A stretch of 64,000 bases of DNA, taken from contig JAHHHO010000005.1 in assembly GCA_019359315.1 (NCBI GenBank), forward strand, positions 93,738 to 157,737. The letters run 5' to 3'. Shown here in pieces: positions 55,285 to 62,762 of this stretch (the stretch's first letter is position 1; every line of letters begins with the position of its first letter). A program made the position numbers and the translations under genes. Under the pieces are notes generated by a model. It saw only the letters and a program-made list of their open reading frames with translations, had not been told where the DNA came from and ran no database searches. The DNA comes from Myxacorys californica WJT36-NPBG1 (lineage in GTDB: Bacteria > Cyanobacteriota > Cyanobacteriia > Leptolyngbyales > Leptolyngbyaceae).

Positions 55285-55800
55285 ATGAATTATCTTGTAG
55301 CGGTATTAAGCGATCGCATCAAAGCCGAAGAAGCTTACTCCACCCTAGAGCGCGAAGGACTGCCTACCGATAAGATTGCCATCTTAGGCAAAGGCTATAA
55401 AAGCGTCGACGAATTTGGCTTGATTGATCCGAACGAGCAAGTTCTAAAGCAGGTGAAGCTCATGGCAAGTTGGCTCATTCCCTTTGGCTTTATAGGAGGA
55501 GCCAGCTTCAACGCAATTACTGGACTCGATACCTTTGCTTGGGCAGGAGAAACCGGGAGTCTTGCGATCGCAGGTCTTTTGGGAGCCGTGTCAGGGGCGT
55601 TAGGTGGCGTGTTAGTGGGCGGTGGCACCGGGCTAATTATAGGCAGCAGCGATGCTTTGCCCTACCGCAATCGACTGAATGCTGGAAAATATCTAGTGGT
55701 TGTAAGCGGCACCGAATCGTTAACTCGCAAAGCAAATAAAATTTTGCAGCAGTATGACATTGAGAACATTCAAAGTTATTCAGACACAAGTGATGGATAA
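55285..55800 (+). CDS. Glycine-rich membrane protein, stress-protein-like
   Basis: This 171-residue protein has an N-terminal ferredoxin-like fold (LVAVLSDRIKAEEAYSTLER), a central Gly/Ala-rich membrane hairpin (GSLAIAGLLGAVSGALGGVL) and a C-terminal domain with VVVSGTESLTRKANKILQ. The layout resembles general-stress 17M/DUF1269-type proteins. Probably inner membrane. Function unknown. Confidence 0.7.
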   Translation: MNYLVAVLSDRIKAEEAYSTLEREGLPTDKIAILGKGYKSVDEFGLIDPNEQVLKQVKLMASWLIPFGFIGGASFNAITGLDTFAWAGETGSLAIAGLLGAVSGALGGVLVGGGTGLIIGSSDALPYRNRLNAGKYLVVVSGTESLTRKANKILQQYDIENIQSYSDTSDG

Positions 55801-55931
55801 CTTGAGGGTAGAGAGCCATGAATTGACGCCTATTGAAAAATACGCGAGCATTCAAAGCTTGATTAAAGTCAAAGCTTGGTTCTAAAGGAACTGCTGCAAT
55901 ACATCGGTGCAATTTTATAGTGCAATTTAAT

Positions 55932-56750
55932 CTAATAAACCTTCTGGTGCAGCAAGCCACACAGCGACTTGAACACTTGCTCTAAATCGTGTGTCAAGCG
56001 CTTAGCGCTCTGCTTTGGATTCTCCGAACTATAGTTCGCTACAGGAATTGGAGGATGAACGCGAATTTTAACGGCAGAACGCCATGGAACCAGAGGCTTG
56101 CTGTACTGGATATCGATCGGCACAATTTGAACGCCTAGGTTGGGCTGACTAGCTTCTGCTTGTAAAGCTAGACGGGCAAGACCCGGTTTAAGAGGTTTGC
56201 ACTCTCGGAATATATTTCCTTCTGGGAAAATAACGAGCGCTTCGCCTTGTTGAAGTAAGGTTAGGCTATGGCGAAGCGTCGCGATCGTAGGACGCTGCGT
56301 ATCAACGGGAAATCCCCCTAGCCGGCGAATAAACCATCCTTGCAGACCTTTCATTTCGTCGGCTGTTACCATAAACCGCAAGGTTCGCCCCGTTACGTCT
56401 TGCCCAGCGGCATAGGGGACCATAAATGCATCCCAGCGCGATCGATGAGTCGGAGCTAAGATCACAGGTCCTGTCCGTGGAACATTCTCTCGCCCTGACA
56501 CCTCAATGCGTCGAAAATAGAGAGGAAGTAACAGATAACGCGCTAATGGGTATGCCAAAGCCGTAAGCCACGGAGAACCATTTGAACCAACTGATTCTAC
56601 TTCGGGCTTACCTTGAGCAGGCTCTACAGAGTGAGTAGGCTCTGCGGAGTGAATAGGTGTCTCCACGGAAGTTTGAAAGGATTGGGGGCTAGTCGCATTG
56701 CCATTGCGCTTAGAAGAATGCAGCAACATTATGGGGTCGATCGAGATCAT
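55932..56750 (-). CDS. plsC: 1-acyl-sn-glycerol-3-phosphate acyltransferase
   Basis: This acyltransferase converts lysophosphatidate to phosphatidate. The HX4D catalytic motif is HRSRWD in APTHRSRWDAFMVP and the substrate motif is FPEGNIFRE. A membrane-proximal segment (LTALAYPLARYLLLPLYFRR) precedes it. The ~65-residue N-terminal extension is Ser/Pro/Glu-rich with a repeated HSxEPxH unit. Possible starts are 56771 (TTG), 56750 (ATG) and 56729 (ATG); I use 56750. Confidence 0.87.
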   Translation of the reverse strand: MISIDPIMLLHSSKRNGNATSPQSFQTSVETPIHSAEPTHSVEPAQGKPEVESVGSNGSPWLTALAYPLARYLLLPLYFRRIEVSGRENVPRTGPVILAPTHRSRWDAFMVPYAAGQDVTGRTLRFMVTADEMKGLQGWFIRRLGGFPVDTQRPTIATLRHSLTLLQQGEALVIFPEGNIFRECKPLKPGLARLALQAEASQPNLGVQIVPIDIQYSKPLVPWRSAVKIRVHPPIPVANYSSENPKQSAKRLTHDLEQVFKSLCGLLHQKVY

Positions 56751-56942
56751 GGTCGCAATAGGAAACAACAAAAAGCTTCGTATGGCGGGCGGTAAGATAC
56801 CCTATGTGTCATACCGTACTGGGTTTCCACAGGTCGCGCTTCTACTTGGGGACACTTCTAAGTCTGGCTATTGGGTCTATCTTCGGAGAGACTTCGGAGA
56901 GATTCTGACGTTAGTTTCGTTAAAGAAAAGTAGCTAAAAGTG

Positions 56943-56971
56943 TTGACAGTCACAGTTTCATCAGCTACATT
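56943..56971 (+). promoter_or_regulatory. Sigma-70-type promoter of tRNA-Glu
   Basis: TTGACA (56943-56948) and TACATT (56966-56971) are separated by exactly 17 bases and lie 33 bases before the tRNA. Transcription would start near 56978. Confidence 0.75.
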
Positions 56972-57004
56972 GATAAATGTCGAGCAAACGGTGCTGGTCT
57001 TCAA

Positions 57005-57077
57005 GCCCCCATCGTCTAGAGGCCTAGGACACCTCCCTTTCACGGAGGCGACGGGGATTCGAATTCCCCTGGGGGTA
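57005..57077 (+). tRNA. trnE-UUC: tRNA-Glu (anticodon TTC)
   Basis: A 73-nt cloverleaf: acceptor GCCCCCA / TGGGGGT, anticodon stem CCTCC / GGAGG with loop CTTTCAC (anticodon TTC at 57039-57041), T-arm GGGGA TTCGAAT TCCCC, discriminator A. No CCA is encoded. The anticodon and the Glu-type D-arm identify it. In cyanobacteria this tRNA also feeds tetrapyrrole synthesis. Its 3' end is the attachment site of the adjacent element. Confidence 0.97.
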
Positions 57078-57083
57078 TATCAA
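57058..57083 (+). other. Attachment site (att) at the tRNA-Glu 3' end
   Basis: The 26 bases from the T-loop through the tRNA end are identical to 45476-45501 on the opposite strand. An integrase gene begins 48 bases further on, the classic layout of tRNA-targeting integrative elements. Confidence 0.85.
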
Positions 57084-57126
57084 AAAGCAAGGCTAGAAGC
57101 GAGAGTAGAATCTCATTTCTAGCCTT
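57082..57126 (-). terminator. Terminator of the integrase gene
   Basis: A 16-bp stem with one mismatch (AAGGCTAGAAGCGAGA / TCTCATTTCTAGCCTT) is followed, on the minus strand, by GCTTTTTG. It is homologous to 45435-45470. Confidence 0.8.
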
Positions 57127-57130
57127 CTTT

Positions 57131-57970
57131 TTATTGGGTTTTTGAAGTATCTACAGACGGTGGAAATGGGCGATCGCTTCGATTAATCGCCGCGTCATAG
57201 GCCGTCTGAAACACATCCAAATTCAGCCATCGGTGATAAATCTCTTCATGCACCTGGTAGCTGTGGCCCATCATCTTGGCTACGAGTTTGTAATCCATGC
57301 CGTAGGTTAGTGTGGCTCGAATGGCATAGGAGTGTCGCAGGTCGTAGAGATGGAACGGTAGCCCAAACCCACGAAAGTAACTGGTAGCTGAATGGCCCAC
57401 GTCGATATTGGGCCGGTTGAGCTTAATTCGGGGGAGCTGCACATCCCAGAGCCGAAACTCTGTAAACCATTCGGGATGAAAGGCCCAAACCGAACGCGAA
57501 CCCGTCTTCGTGTTGTCCCCCACAAAGACGATTGGATTCCCCCGCTGAATTTCCTCTAGGTTGAGCCTAAACACTTCATGCGGACGCAGGCCGTAGGTTG
57601 CAATCATGCCGTAAACCCACTTCCATCCTAGATTCGTCAGTTGACTATAGTTTTCTGCGATCGCAGTGTCAGAGGGCAGATCACGCGGCTGCACTGCTTT
57701 GGGTGAGTACTTGCCAGCATAGGGGGATGGGTCGTACTGGATGCCTGCGAACCGGGCGATCGCACCTGTGACCATACAGCAGCGCTTGCGAGTTTTGGTA
57801 TTGACCGGAGTATCAATCACCGTTTGATGCAGCAGCGCTGCCGTTAACGTTGCTTGCGCGGGTAAACGATTCAGAATCTTCTGATACTCAGTCTTCCAAG
57901 TCGTTTCGCTGCTACCACGCTGTAGATAGTCCTCACGGAATTTATCGATCCACTCTTGGCAGCTAGTCAT
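57131..57970 (-). CDS. Tyrosine recombinase/integrase of the tRNA-Glu element
   Basis: This protein has 279 residues from ATG 57970. Catalytic motifs are visible: first Arg in TYGLRPHEVFRL, the HxxR-like box FHLYDLRHSYAIR, MMGHSYQVH, and the Tyr nucleophile in EEIYHRW. The N-terminal ~50 residues (EWIDKFREDYLQRGSSETTW) form a SAM-like/arm-binding region. The start overlaps the helicase stop by 8 bases (ATGACTAG), so the two are translationally coupled. It would integrate and excise the element at the tRNA-Glu 3' end. A related decayed copy lies at 44589-45428. Confidence 0.9.
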   Translation of the reverse strand: MTSCQEWIDKFREDYLQRGSSETTWKTEYQKILNRLPAQATLTAALLHQTVIDTPVNTKTRKRCCMVTGAIARFAGIQYDPSPYAGKYSPKAVQPRDLPSDTAIAENYSQLTNLGWKWVYGMIATYGLRPHEVFRLNLEEIQRGNPIVFVGDNTKTGSRSVWAFHPEWFTEFRLWDVQLPRIKLNRPNIDVGHSATSYFRGFGLPFHLYDLRHSYAIRATLTYGMDYKLVAKMMGHSYQVHEEIYHRWLNLDVFQTAYDAAINRSDRPFPPSVDTSKTQ

Positions 57971-59843
57971 GATGGGCTTTCTCCAGCACGCTGACATCTT
58001 TGAGGTAGAAGACACTCGTTCTACCTGTCTTCTGATGCCTGACTCTGACGCGATCGGTCTTGATCTCCAGCACCTTACTGGGTTCGATTAACTCGAAGAA
58101 CAGTGGCTCACTCAAGGTGTTGATTTCAACAAAGCTCTTATCCTTGACTTCACGGTAGGGCAGTTTATCACTTTTATACCGGAACCACGTAGCCGTACTG
58201 GTAGCAATTACTATGTCGCCAACGTTAACTTCTGTTAAGTCATTGTCAATAACAGGGGGGTCGATCAGTAGTCGATCAGTAGGTCGATCAGTAGGTCGAT
58301 CAGTAGCTACGATCCTTTTATCTACTCCGTTGGTTGCCTCTTGAATCGTGCTACTGATCGACTGATCGGCCAAATTCGCAATTCCTGATAGTGAAAAATT
58401 CGCGTTTTGGTCGATCAGTCGATCAGTAGAGGCTGAAACGTCCATTTGGCCTCCGTTGGAGCTACTGATCGCGTACTGATCGCGTACTGATCGACCCTTA
58501 TCCGCGATCGTTATAGGTCCACAGTGATAGAGCATTGCGCGGCTGTGTGCCTTTGGACACCGCAGTACTAAACCTTTAGCCCACATCTCCTTGAGAACCT
58601 TGCGAACGGTGTTCTTATTTAGTTGCAGGTAGTGGGCGATCTCTTCTGCCTCAAACCCAACTCCGAAATTCCCGTCTTCGTTCAGCCACAACTCAATCCG
58701 CTTCTCGGTGTGAGCGGTTTCTTCGTTCTCTTCTCCTTCTTGACCGACGTAGGCAAAGGTGAAGGTTTCCTCATCGAATTGGAACTTATAGCGCCCTGGC
58801 GGCCGTCCCATGCGGGTTTTCTGCACTCGAATGATGCGTTCCCCGCTCTGCTCATCGGTCACACCCATGCCCCAAACTTCTGAGGCGGAGTTGTAGAGGG
58901 CTTTGGTTCCGCGTGATTGCCCGTCGGAGTTGGAGTGGTGAACCACGGCAAAGGTGCAGCCGTAGCGATCTCCTAAGTCGTTTAGTTGCAGCATGAAACG
59001 AGCGTATTCCGTGTCATTCTCGCTGATTAGGGTATTGCGATTGATGGCCGTGACTGAATCGATCATGCAGAATCTCACCGGGTCGCCAGTGTCCTGGTAT
59101 TGCTTCAGATAGGCTTCTAGTCGCGGCATGTTCTCGACTTGCCAGCCGGGGACGAGCTGCACGGGATGAGATTTCTCCAGGTCTCGAATTTTGAGGCGTT
59201 CCCTAGTGACGATTACCGGCTCATCGGATTGCAGGATTAGGACTCTGCCTTGAGCTACAGGGTAGCCATTCCACGGCTGCCCTTTGACGATGCACTCGAT
59301 TAGCTCGTAAATCAGTAGGGACTTGCCCGTGCCACCGAGAGCATGGAGTAGGAGAACGATGCCTTTGGGAATCCAGCCATTGATAATCCATTCTTTGACT
59401 TGGACACAAAGCTCGTCGAGCTGATCCATATCGTAAGCAACGAATGGAGCTTGGTTGATTAGTGCCTTGTGATAGCTGTTCATCATGGCAGACTGCGGAA
59501 TCTTGAGCCGCTTGGCGAGCTTGGCAAGTTTGAATTCTCGTAGCCCGGCATCGACGATCGCTTCAATTTCACGAATGCTTTCCACCATCCTCGTGAACTC
59601 TCGTTCTTCCAGGTCTACGCCTAAACGGTCTTTCATTAAGACCTCAGCGACCTGCTCCATGACTTCGAGCGGAATGTCGTAGCTTCTGCCGATTTGAGCG
59701 AGTTCTTTTCTGGCAAGCTCTGGAGAAGTGAGGTTGAGAGCGGTCGATTCTAAAACTCTGTCCTCAAAGCGAGCACGAGTTGTCGCCTCCAAGTCAGCGA
59801 GAGCATCTGACTTGGAAGTATGCTTGGAAAAGTTTGATATCAT
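57963..59843 (-). CDS. RecA/RepA-fold helicase or replication ATPase of the integrative element
   Basis: 626 residues. Residues ~1-130 are helical, possibly a degenerate primase/helicase-linker region. Residues ~155-370 are a RecA-type ATPase: Walker A LLHALGGTGKSLLIYEL, ILQSDEP, Walker B FCMIDSVTAINRN, sensor FAVVHHSNSDGQSRGTKALY. Around 385-450 is a winged helix (FEAEEIAHYLQLNKNTVRKVLKEM). The segment ~465-560 is low complexity with TDRPTDRPTDRLLIDPP, encoded by iteron-like DNA, and the C-terminal ~85 residues are a beta domain shared with the copy at 44.3 kb. It resembles hexameric RepA/AAA_25 helicases of plasmids and phage satellites. Confidence 0.85.
   Translation of the reverse strand: MISNFSKHTSKSDALADLEATTRARFEDRVLESTALNLTSPELARKELAQIGRSYDIPLEVMEQVAEVLMKDRLGVDLEEREFTRMVESIREIEAIVDAGLREFKLAKLAKRLKIPQSAMMNSYHKALINQAPFVAYDMDQLDELCVQVKEWIINGWIPKGIVLLLHALGGTGKSLLIYELIECIVKGQPWNGYPVAQGRVLILQSDEPVIVTRERLKIRDLEKSHPVQLVPGWQVENMPRLEAYLKQYQDTGDPVRFCMIDSVTAINRNTLISENDTEYARFMLQLNDLGDRYGCTFAVVHHSNSDGQSRGTKALYNSASEVWGMGVTDEQSGERIIRVQKTRMGRPPGRYKFQFDEETFTFAYVGQEGEENEETAHTEKRIELWLNEDGNFGVGFEAEEIAHYLQLNKNTVRKVLKEMWAKGLVLRCPKAHSRAMLYHCGPITIADKGRSVRDQYAISSSNGGQMDVSASTDRLIDQNANFSLSGIANLADQSISSTIQEATNGVDKRIVATDRPTDRPTDRLLIDPPVIDNDLTEVNVGDIVIATSTATWFRYKSDKLPYREVKDKSFVEINTLSEPLFFELIEPSKVLEIKTDRVRVRHQKTGRTSVFYLKDVSVLEKAHHD
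58262..58493. repeat. Cluster of eleven ACTGATCG / CGATCAGT motifs inside the helicase gene
   Basis: The octamer or its inverse occurs near 58262, 58273, 58285, 58297, 58352, 58361, 58412, 58420, 58463, 58474 and 58485. Spacings are mostly 8-12 bases, in alternating orientation groups. The remnant at 44.27 kb keeps part of the array. Such density is typical of iterons bound by a replication initiator. Confidence 0.75.
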
Positions 59844-59925
59844 TGGCTTGACAGTCTGATGTTGGTAGATTCCACGATGTTTTGTTGGTCACATCATGGA
59901 AGGGTGTACACGGATGGACATATTC

Positions 59926-59966
59926 AAAAAAAGGGGGAAGGGTGCTTGCGACACTCTTTCCCCTCT
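59926..59966 (-). terminator. Terminator between the small gene and the helicase gene
   Basis: On the minus strand GGGGAAAGAGTG pairs imperfectly with CACCCTTCCCC over a 7-base loop, followed by a run of eight Ts. It lies just downstream of the gene ending at 59974. Confidence 0.7.
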
Positions 59967-59973
59967 TGTGTTT

Positions 59974-60246
59974 TTATTCGTCGTCGAGATGAACGGCGAT
60001 CGCTTTAAGTAATTTGATTCGACCGTTGTATGAGAGGCGATTCACGGAGGCAGCGAGCGCGCTGGGAATCGGTAGATGTCGATCGGTCTCGTCTTGGGCG
60101 AGTTCAAAGAGAAGTTTCCATCGCTGACCGTCGCTTAGTTGCTGGAGGTCGGAGCCGTACTCTTCGGTGATCACGTCGAGGATTGCTGAGTCTCTGGCTA
60201 GGTTGTGCTTTCGATCTGCATACCGTTCGTCATATTGAGTCTGCAT
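59974..60246 (-). CDS. Small hypothetical protein of the integrative element
   Basis: 90 residues from ATG 60246 (an ATG at 60345 would add a Cys-rich MFSPINPEPSCPCCLNS front). It is charged and helical: RYADRKHNLARDSAILDVI, RWKLLFELAQDETDRH, RIKLLKAIAVHLDDE. No domain recognised. It is divergent from the Xre gene and shares its palindromic control region, so it may be repressed by it, like an early gene of a phage. Confidence 0.6.
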   Translation of the reverse strand: MQTQYDERYADRKHNLARDSAILDVITEEYGSDLQQLSDGQRWKLLFELAQDETDRHLPIPSALAASVNRLSYNGRIKLLKAIAVHLDDE

Positions 60247-60395
60247 GGTGTTGGTTGTTGGTTGTGTTTCAGTTTCTAGCCACTGAAAGGGGTGAGAATT
60301 GAGGCAACAAGGGCAGGAAGGTTCTGGATTGATGGGAGAAAACATCAGTACCGTTTGCTTGACCCCTGCTCACAAAAGCCTCTGACTCCGTGAAA

Positions 60396-60411
60396 CGCCT
60401 AGAAATAGGCG
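60396..60411 (+). ncRNA. GAAA-tetraloop hairpin in the element control region
   Basis: CGCCTA / TAGGCG closes a GAAA tetraloop, followed by GGTTTTG; outer arms CGTGAAAC (60389-60396) and GTTTCACG (60433-60440) are also inverse. It may be a leader structure or terminator, or an extra regulator site. No evidence for an independent RNA gene. Confidence 0.35.
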
Positions 60412-60446
60412 GGTTTTGTCCTGTCTACCCATGTTTCACGTCCCTC

Positions 60447-60513
60447 CGTAAAACGTTTTACGAGTAACTTTCACAAGATAGCGTAAAACGTTTTACGGGT
60501 AAATGTTTTTACG
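60447..60513. promoter_or_regulatory. Operator array of the Xre regulator: two perfect 16-bp palindromes and one degenerate copy
   Basis: CGTAAAACGTTTTACG occurs at 60447-60462 and 60482-60497, with a weaker copy (GGTAAATGTTTTTACG) at 60498-60513 immediately before the Xre start codon. Spacing between the first two is 35 bases. This is a typical lambda-like divergent operator layout. Confidence 0.85.
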
Positions 60514-60518
60514 ATAAG

Positions 60519-60770
60519 ATGCAGGAGGAAGAACGTAAGAGGTCTCCACTGGTGCCACTTCGAGAAAAAGCCGGTCTTACCCAAGAAGCTTTAGCAGAGC
60601 GTCTTGGAGTAACTGATCACACTATTCGGAATTGGGAAAAGGGTAGGGCAGAGCCAAGGCTGACGATTAAGCAGACCAAGGCTTTATGCGCTGCCCTCAA
60701 ATGCACCTTGGACGATTTGCCCGACAGTTTTTGTCCAGAAATGAAGAACGCTGAAACTCAAATGGCATGA
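60519..60770 (+). CDS. Xre-family helix-turn-helix regulator
   Basis: This 83-residue protein is little more than the HTH_3 domain: LREKAGLTQEALAERLGVTDHTIRNWEKGRAEP. The ATG lies 5 bases after the last operator and has no Shine-Dalgarno, so the mRNA may be leaderless. It most likely represses itself and the divergent small gene through the palindromes, controlling the state of the integrative element. Confidence 0.85.
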   Translation: MQEEERKRSPLVPLREKAGLTQEALAERLGVTDHTIRNWEKGRAEPRLTIKQTKALCAALKCTLDDLPDSFCPEMKNAETQMA

Positions 60771-60798
60771 GGTTCAGCGTTCGATCACTACTTAATTG

Positions 60799-60828
60799 TT
60801 AAGGAGGTGAGATTGAAAACTTTATAGA
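60799..60828 (+). promoter_or_regulatory. Very strong Shine-Dalgarno followed by a mini-ORF
   Basis: AAGGAGGTGA at 60799-60808 is a full match to the anti-Shine-Dalgarno region, but the frames following it (GTG or TTG starts at 60805/60811) reach TAG at 60823 after only 4-6 codons (LKTL). It could be a leader peptide or ribosome standby/attenuation site for the downstream genes. Confidence 0.45.
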
Positions 60829-60923
60829 GCCGAGCGGAAGCAGACACTTCCCCCGGCAGCGCTCCGTAGTTCTGTTACCACTACAGAGAATTAAATTATG
60901 CATCTTCTAATTTCATTTCTAAC

Positions 60924-60966
60924 AAAAGAGCGATCGCACCCTGGTAGCAGTGCGATCGCTCTTTTT
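60924..60966. terminator. Perfect 16-bp hairpin, intrinsic terminator
   Basis: AAAAGAGCGATCGCAC pairs with GTGCGATCGCTCTTTT over a 10-base loop and is flanked by A-run and T-run, so it can stop transcription in both directions. It contains two HIP1 octamers. It lies 25 bases before the next start codon. Confidence 0.85.
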
Positions 60967-60990
60967 CGTTCATTTATCACTAGTAACATC

Positions 60991-61302
60991 ATGCCAAACA
61001 TTGATAAGCATCGCTCGCCGCCACAGTACCAGTGGCAAACCGCGCGGCCTCATGATTTCCCCACTTACAACCATGCGGGGAAGGACTACCACGTTATCCC
61101 TACCGAGGTTTTCAACCGGATGCAAGCCGAGAAGATCGATCGAACCTGGTTAGCCGTTGGTGTTGGTGGACTCCTGATCGCCGGTGTAACGGCAATCATC
61201 AGCAGCAAAATCGCGGCCCCCGCTCCTACAGTCGTTGAGAAGCCAATGGTTGTAGAAAGGCAAATCGTAGTACCCACCCAATGTTTAGCGTTCTGTAAAT
61301 AA
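60991..61302 (+). CDS. Small single-span membrane protein of the element
   Basis: 103 residues from ATG 60991; the frame is open upstream but crosses the terminator. A soluble N-terminus (HRSPPQYQWQTARPHDFP) is followed by one membrane span (WLAVGVGGLLIAGVTAIISS) and an Ala/Pro/Val-rich tail ending in two Cys. First of four closely spaced plus-strand genes. No family recognised. Confidence 0.65.
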   Translation: MPNIDKHRSPPQYQWQTARPHDFPTYNHAGKDYHVIPTEVFNRMQAEKIDRTWLAVGVGGLLIAGVTAIISSKIAAPAPTVVEKPMVVERQIVVPTQCLAFCK

Positions 61303-61313
61303 GAGGTAATTCA

Positions 61314-61799
61314 ATGAGATTAGGTCAAACGAGAAACGGTACAAGCGGCAAAGTTGGGGGAATGGCTCCTAACGATGTGATGCAGGTTGTAAGCGGTGCT
61401 CCGACTCCCTGGAATCCTGGAGACAATAGCGAGATTAGAACCGAGCAAGTAATTTCAAAGCACCAAAACTTCACGACAAAGGAGGTCGATCAACTGCGAC
61501 TCAAGGCCGCAACTCGTAAGCGGCAATCGAAAACGAATGCTAAAGCCTACACCGCGCTGAAAGCGATCGAGACTGCCGATACTCGCGATCAGGTTGCATT
61601 CCGTGGCTATCAAACCGGCGTTGCTCGCGCTGTGGCTGCGAAGAAAGGGGCCGACGTGAACAAAGCGAAAACGCTCGCCGGCCTCACGCCGGTCTATGCC
61701 GGCATGGGCTACTCCTTGGGAGCTGCTCAGGATGAAGCGACGGTGAGAGTTCAAGAGCTGAAAGCGCTCCACACCGATGTAGATAAGCGGTGGAGATAA
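61314..61799 (+). CDS. Hypothetical basic protein of the element
   Basis: 161 residues, basic and Ala/Lys-rich, predicted helical (LKAATRKRQSKTNAKAYTAL, VARAVAAKKGADVNKAKTLA). The N-terminus is Gly/Asn-rich. AGAGGT lies 8 bases upstream of the ATG and the gene starts 11 bases after its neighbour. It could bind nucleic acid, from composition only. Confidence 0.65.
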   Translation: MRLGQTRNGTSGKVGGMAPNDVMQVVSGAPTPWNPGDNSEIRTEQVISKHQNFTTKEVDQLRLKAATRKRQSKTNAKAYTALKAIETADTRDQVAFRGYQTGVARAVAAKKGADVNKAKTLAGLTPVYAGMGYSLGAAQDEATVRVQELKALHTDVDKRWR

Positions 61800-61818
61800 C
61801 TTCTAGGAGAATTTAATC

Positions 61819-62088
61819 ATGTTTAAGATGGCTAGACTTTTAACCTTTGGCGGTTTGAGTCTAGCCATTAGTTCTTTTTTAGGGCTAATGGCTAGAAATC
61901 TCCCCCCACTCAGCATTGGGTTGTGGACTGTGTTTCTATTACTTGCTGCGCTCGTTTTTGTGGCCTACTTCGCCGGCCCCCTATTGGATCGCTATTTCGG
62001 ATGGGAAGAGGACACCACGCTAGGGATCGCGATCGGTATCGCCGGCACATACATTCTAGGGGGGGCTGTCGGATGGCTAATTTCCTGA
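61819..62088 (+). CDS. Small multi-span membrane protein of the element
   Basis: 89 residues with three hydrophobic segments (LLTFGGLSLAISSFLGLMA, GLWTVFLLLAALVFVAYFAG, IAIGIAGTYILGGAVGWLIS). AGGAG precedes the ATG. Its 3' end overlaps the next gene by 16 bases. The size recalls holins, but this is not established. Confidence 0.65.
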   Translation: MFKMARLLTFGGLSLAISSFLGLMARNLPPLSIGLWTVFLLLAALVFVAYFAGPLLDRYFGWEEDTTLGIAIGIAGTYILGGAVGWLIS

Positions 62089-62753
62089 AATGGTTGCCTC
62101 AAGAAAATTACGGTAAGCAGTGGGCCGTATCGTTTGGCCTCGGGTGCTTCACCTGGTTTTGTGCCGTTTGCTTTGTCGGTTCGCTTCCCCCCGGCTTGCA
62201 ACTGCTGACGATGTTTATCCCGCTAGTCTGTTTTATTGTGGCCGTAACACTGCTCCCAAAATGGCAAAAGGAAGGCCGGCGAGCTGATTTAGTCGATTCA
62301 CTGAAAGAGCGGGAATGGAATAGTCAAGTGATGGGCCGGCATCAAGTCAACATGGCGGCGATCGGTGTGGACTATGACCAAGAGTTGAAAGCGCTTGCTG
62401 AGCTGTATGCGCCACCCGCACCAACTGAACCGGCGAGCGGTCGTTACGCTGTCCCTCATGCGGGATTGCCCATCGCAGATCAGGCTAATTCTCTGCTCAA
62501 AATTCAACAAGAGGTGATGCAGTGCTGTGGGGATGTGGGATGGGCGCTGGTGGAATACATCACAGGAAAAGGTGCTCAATACTGTGAAGGAGAAGGATGG
62601 ATCTCGGTTGAGAAATTGCGGAGTAATTGGGGTAAACATTTCGGTCTCAACACCGAACATGCGAAGCAATTGCTAATCGCCTTAAGTAACATCCAGTTGG
62701 GCGAATGGCGCGATTCTTCCCTCAAGGAGTGGCGTCTTTTACTAACAGTTTGA
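62073..62753 (+). CDS. Membrane-anchored protein of the element
   Basis: 226 residues from ATG 62073, overlapping the previous gene by 16 bases. Two N-terminal spans (WAVSFGLGCFTWFCAVCFVG and LTMFIPLVCFIVAVTLL) precede a soluble domain with charged helices and a C-terminal winged-helix-like segment (GWISVEKLRSNWGKHFGLNTE). The longer upstream frame is only the shadow of the previous gene. No named family. Confidence 0.65.
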   Translation: MANFLKWLPQENYGKQWAVSFGLGCFTWFCAVCFVGSLPPGLQLLTMFIPLVCFIVAVTLLPKWQKEGRRADLVDSLKEREWNSQVMGRHQVNMAAIGVDYDQELKALAELYAPPAPTEPASGRYAVPHAGLPIADQANSLLKIQQEVMQCCGDVGWALVEYITGKGAQYCEGEGWISVEKLRSNWGKHFGLNTEHAKQLLIALSNIQLGEWRDSSLKEWRLLLTV

Positions 62754-62762
62754 ATCGTCGGT

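Noticed and set aside
61923..62072. N-terminal extension of the gene at 62073
   Set aside because: It only reads the previous gene out of frame; the ATG at 62073 gives a sensible membrane N-terminus.
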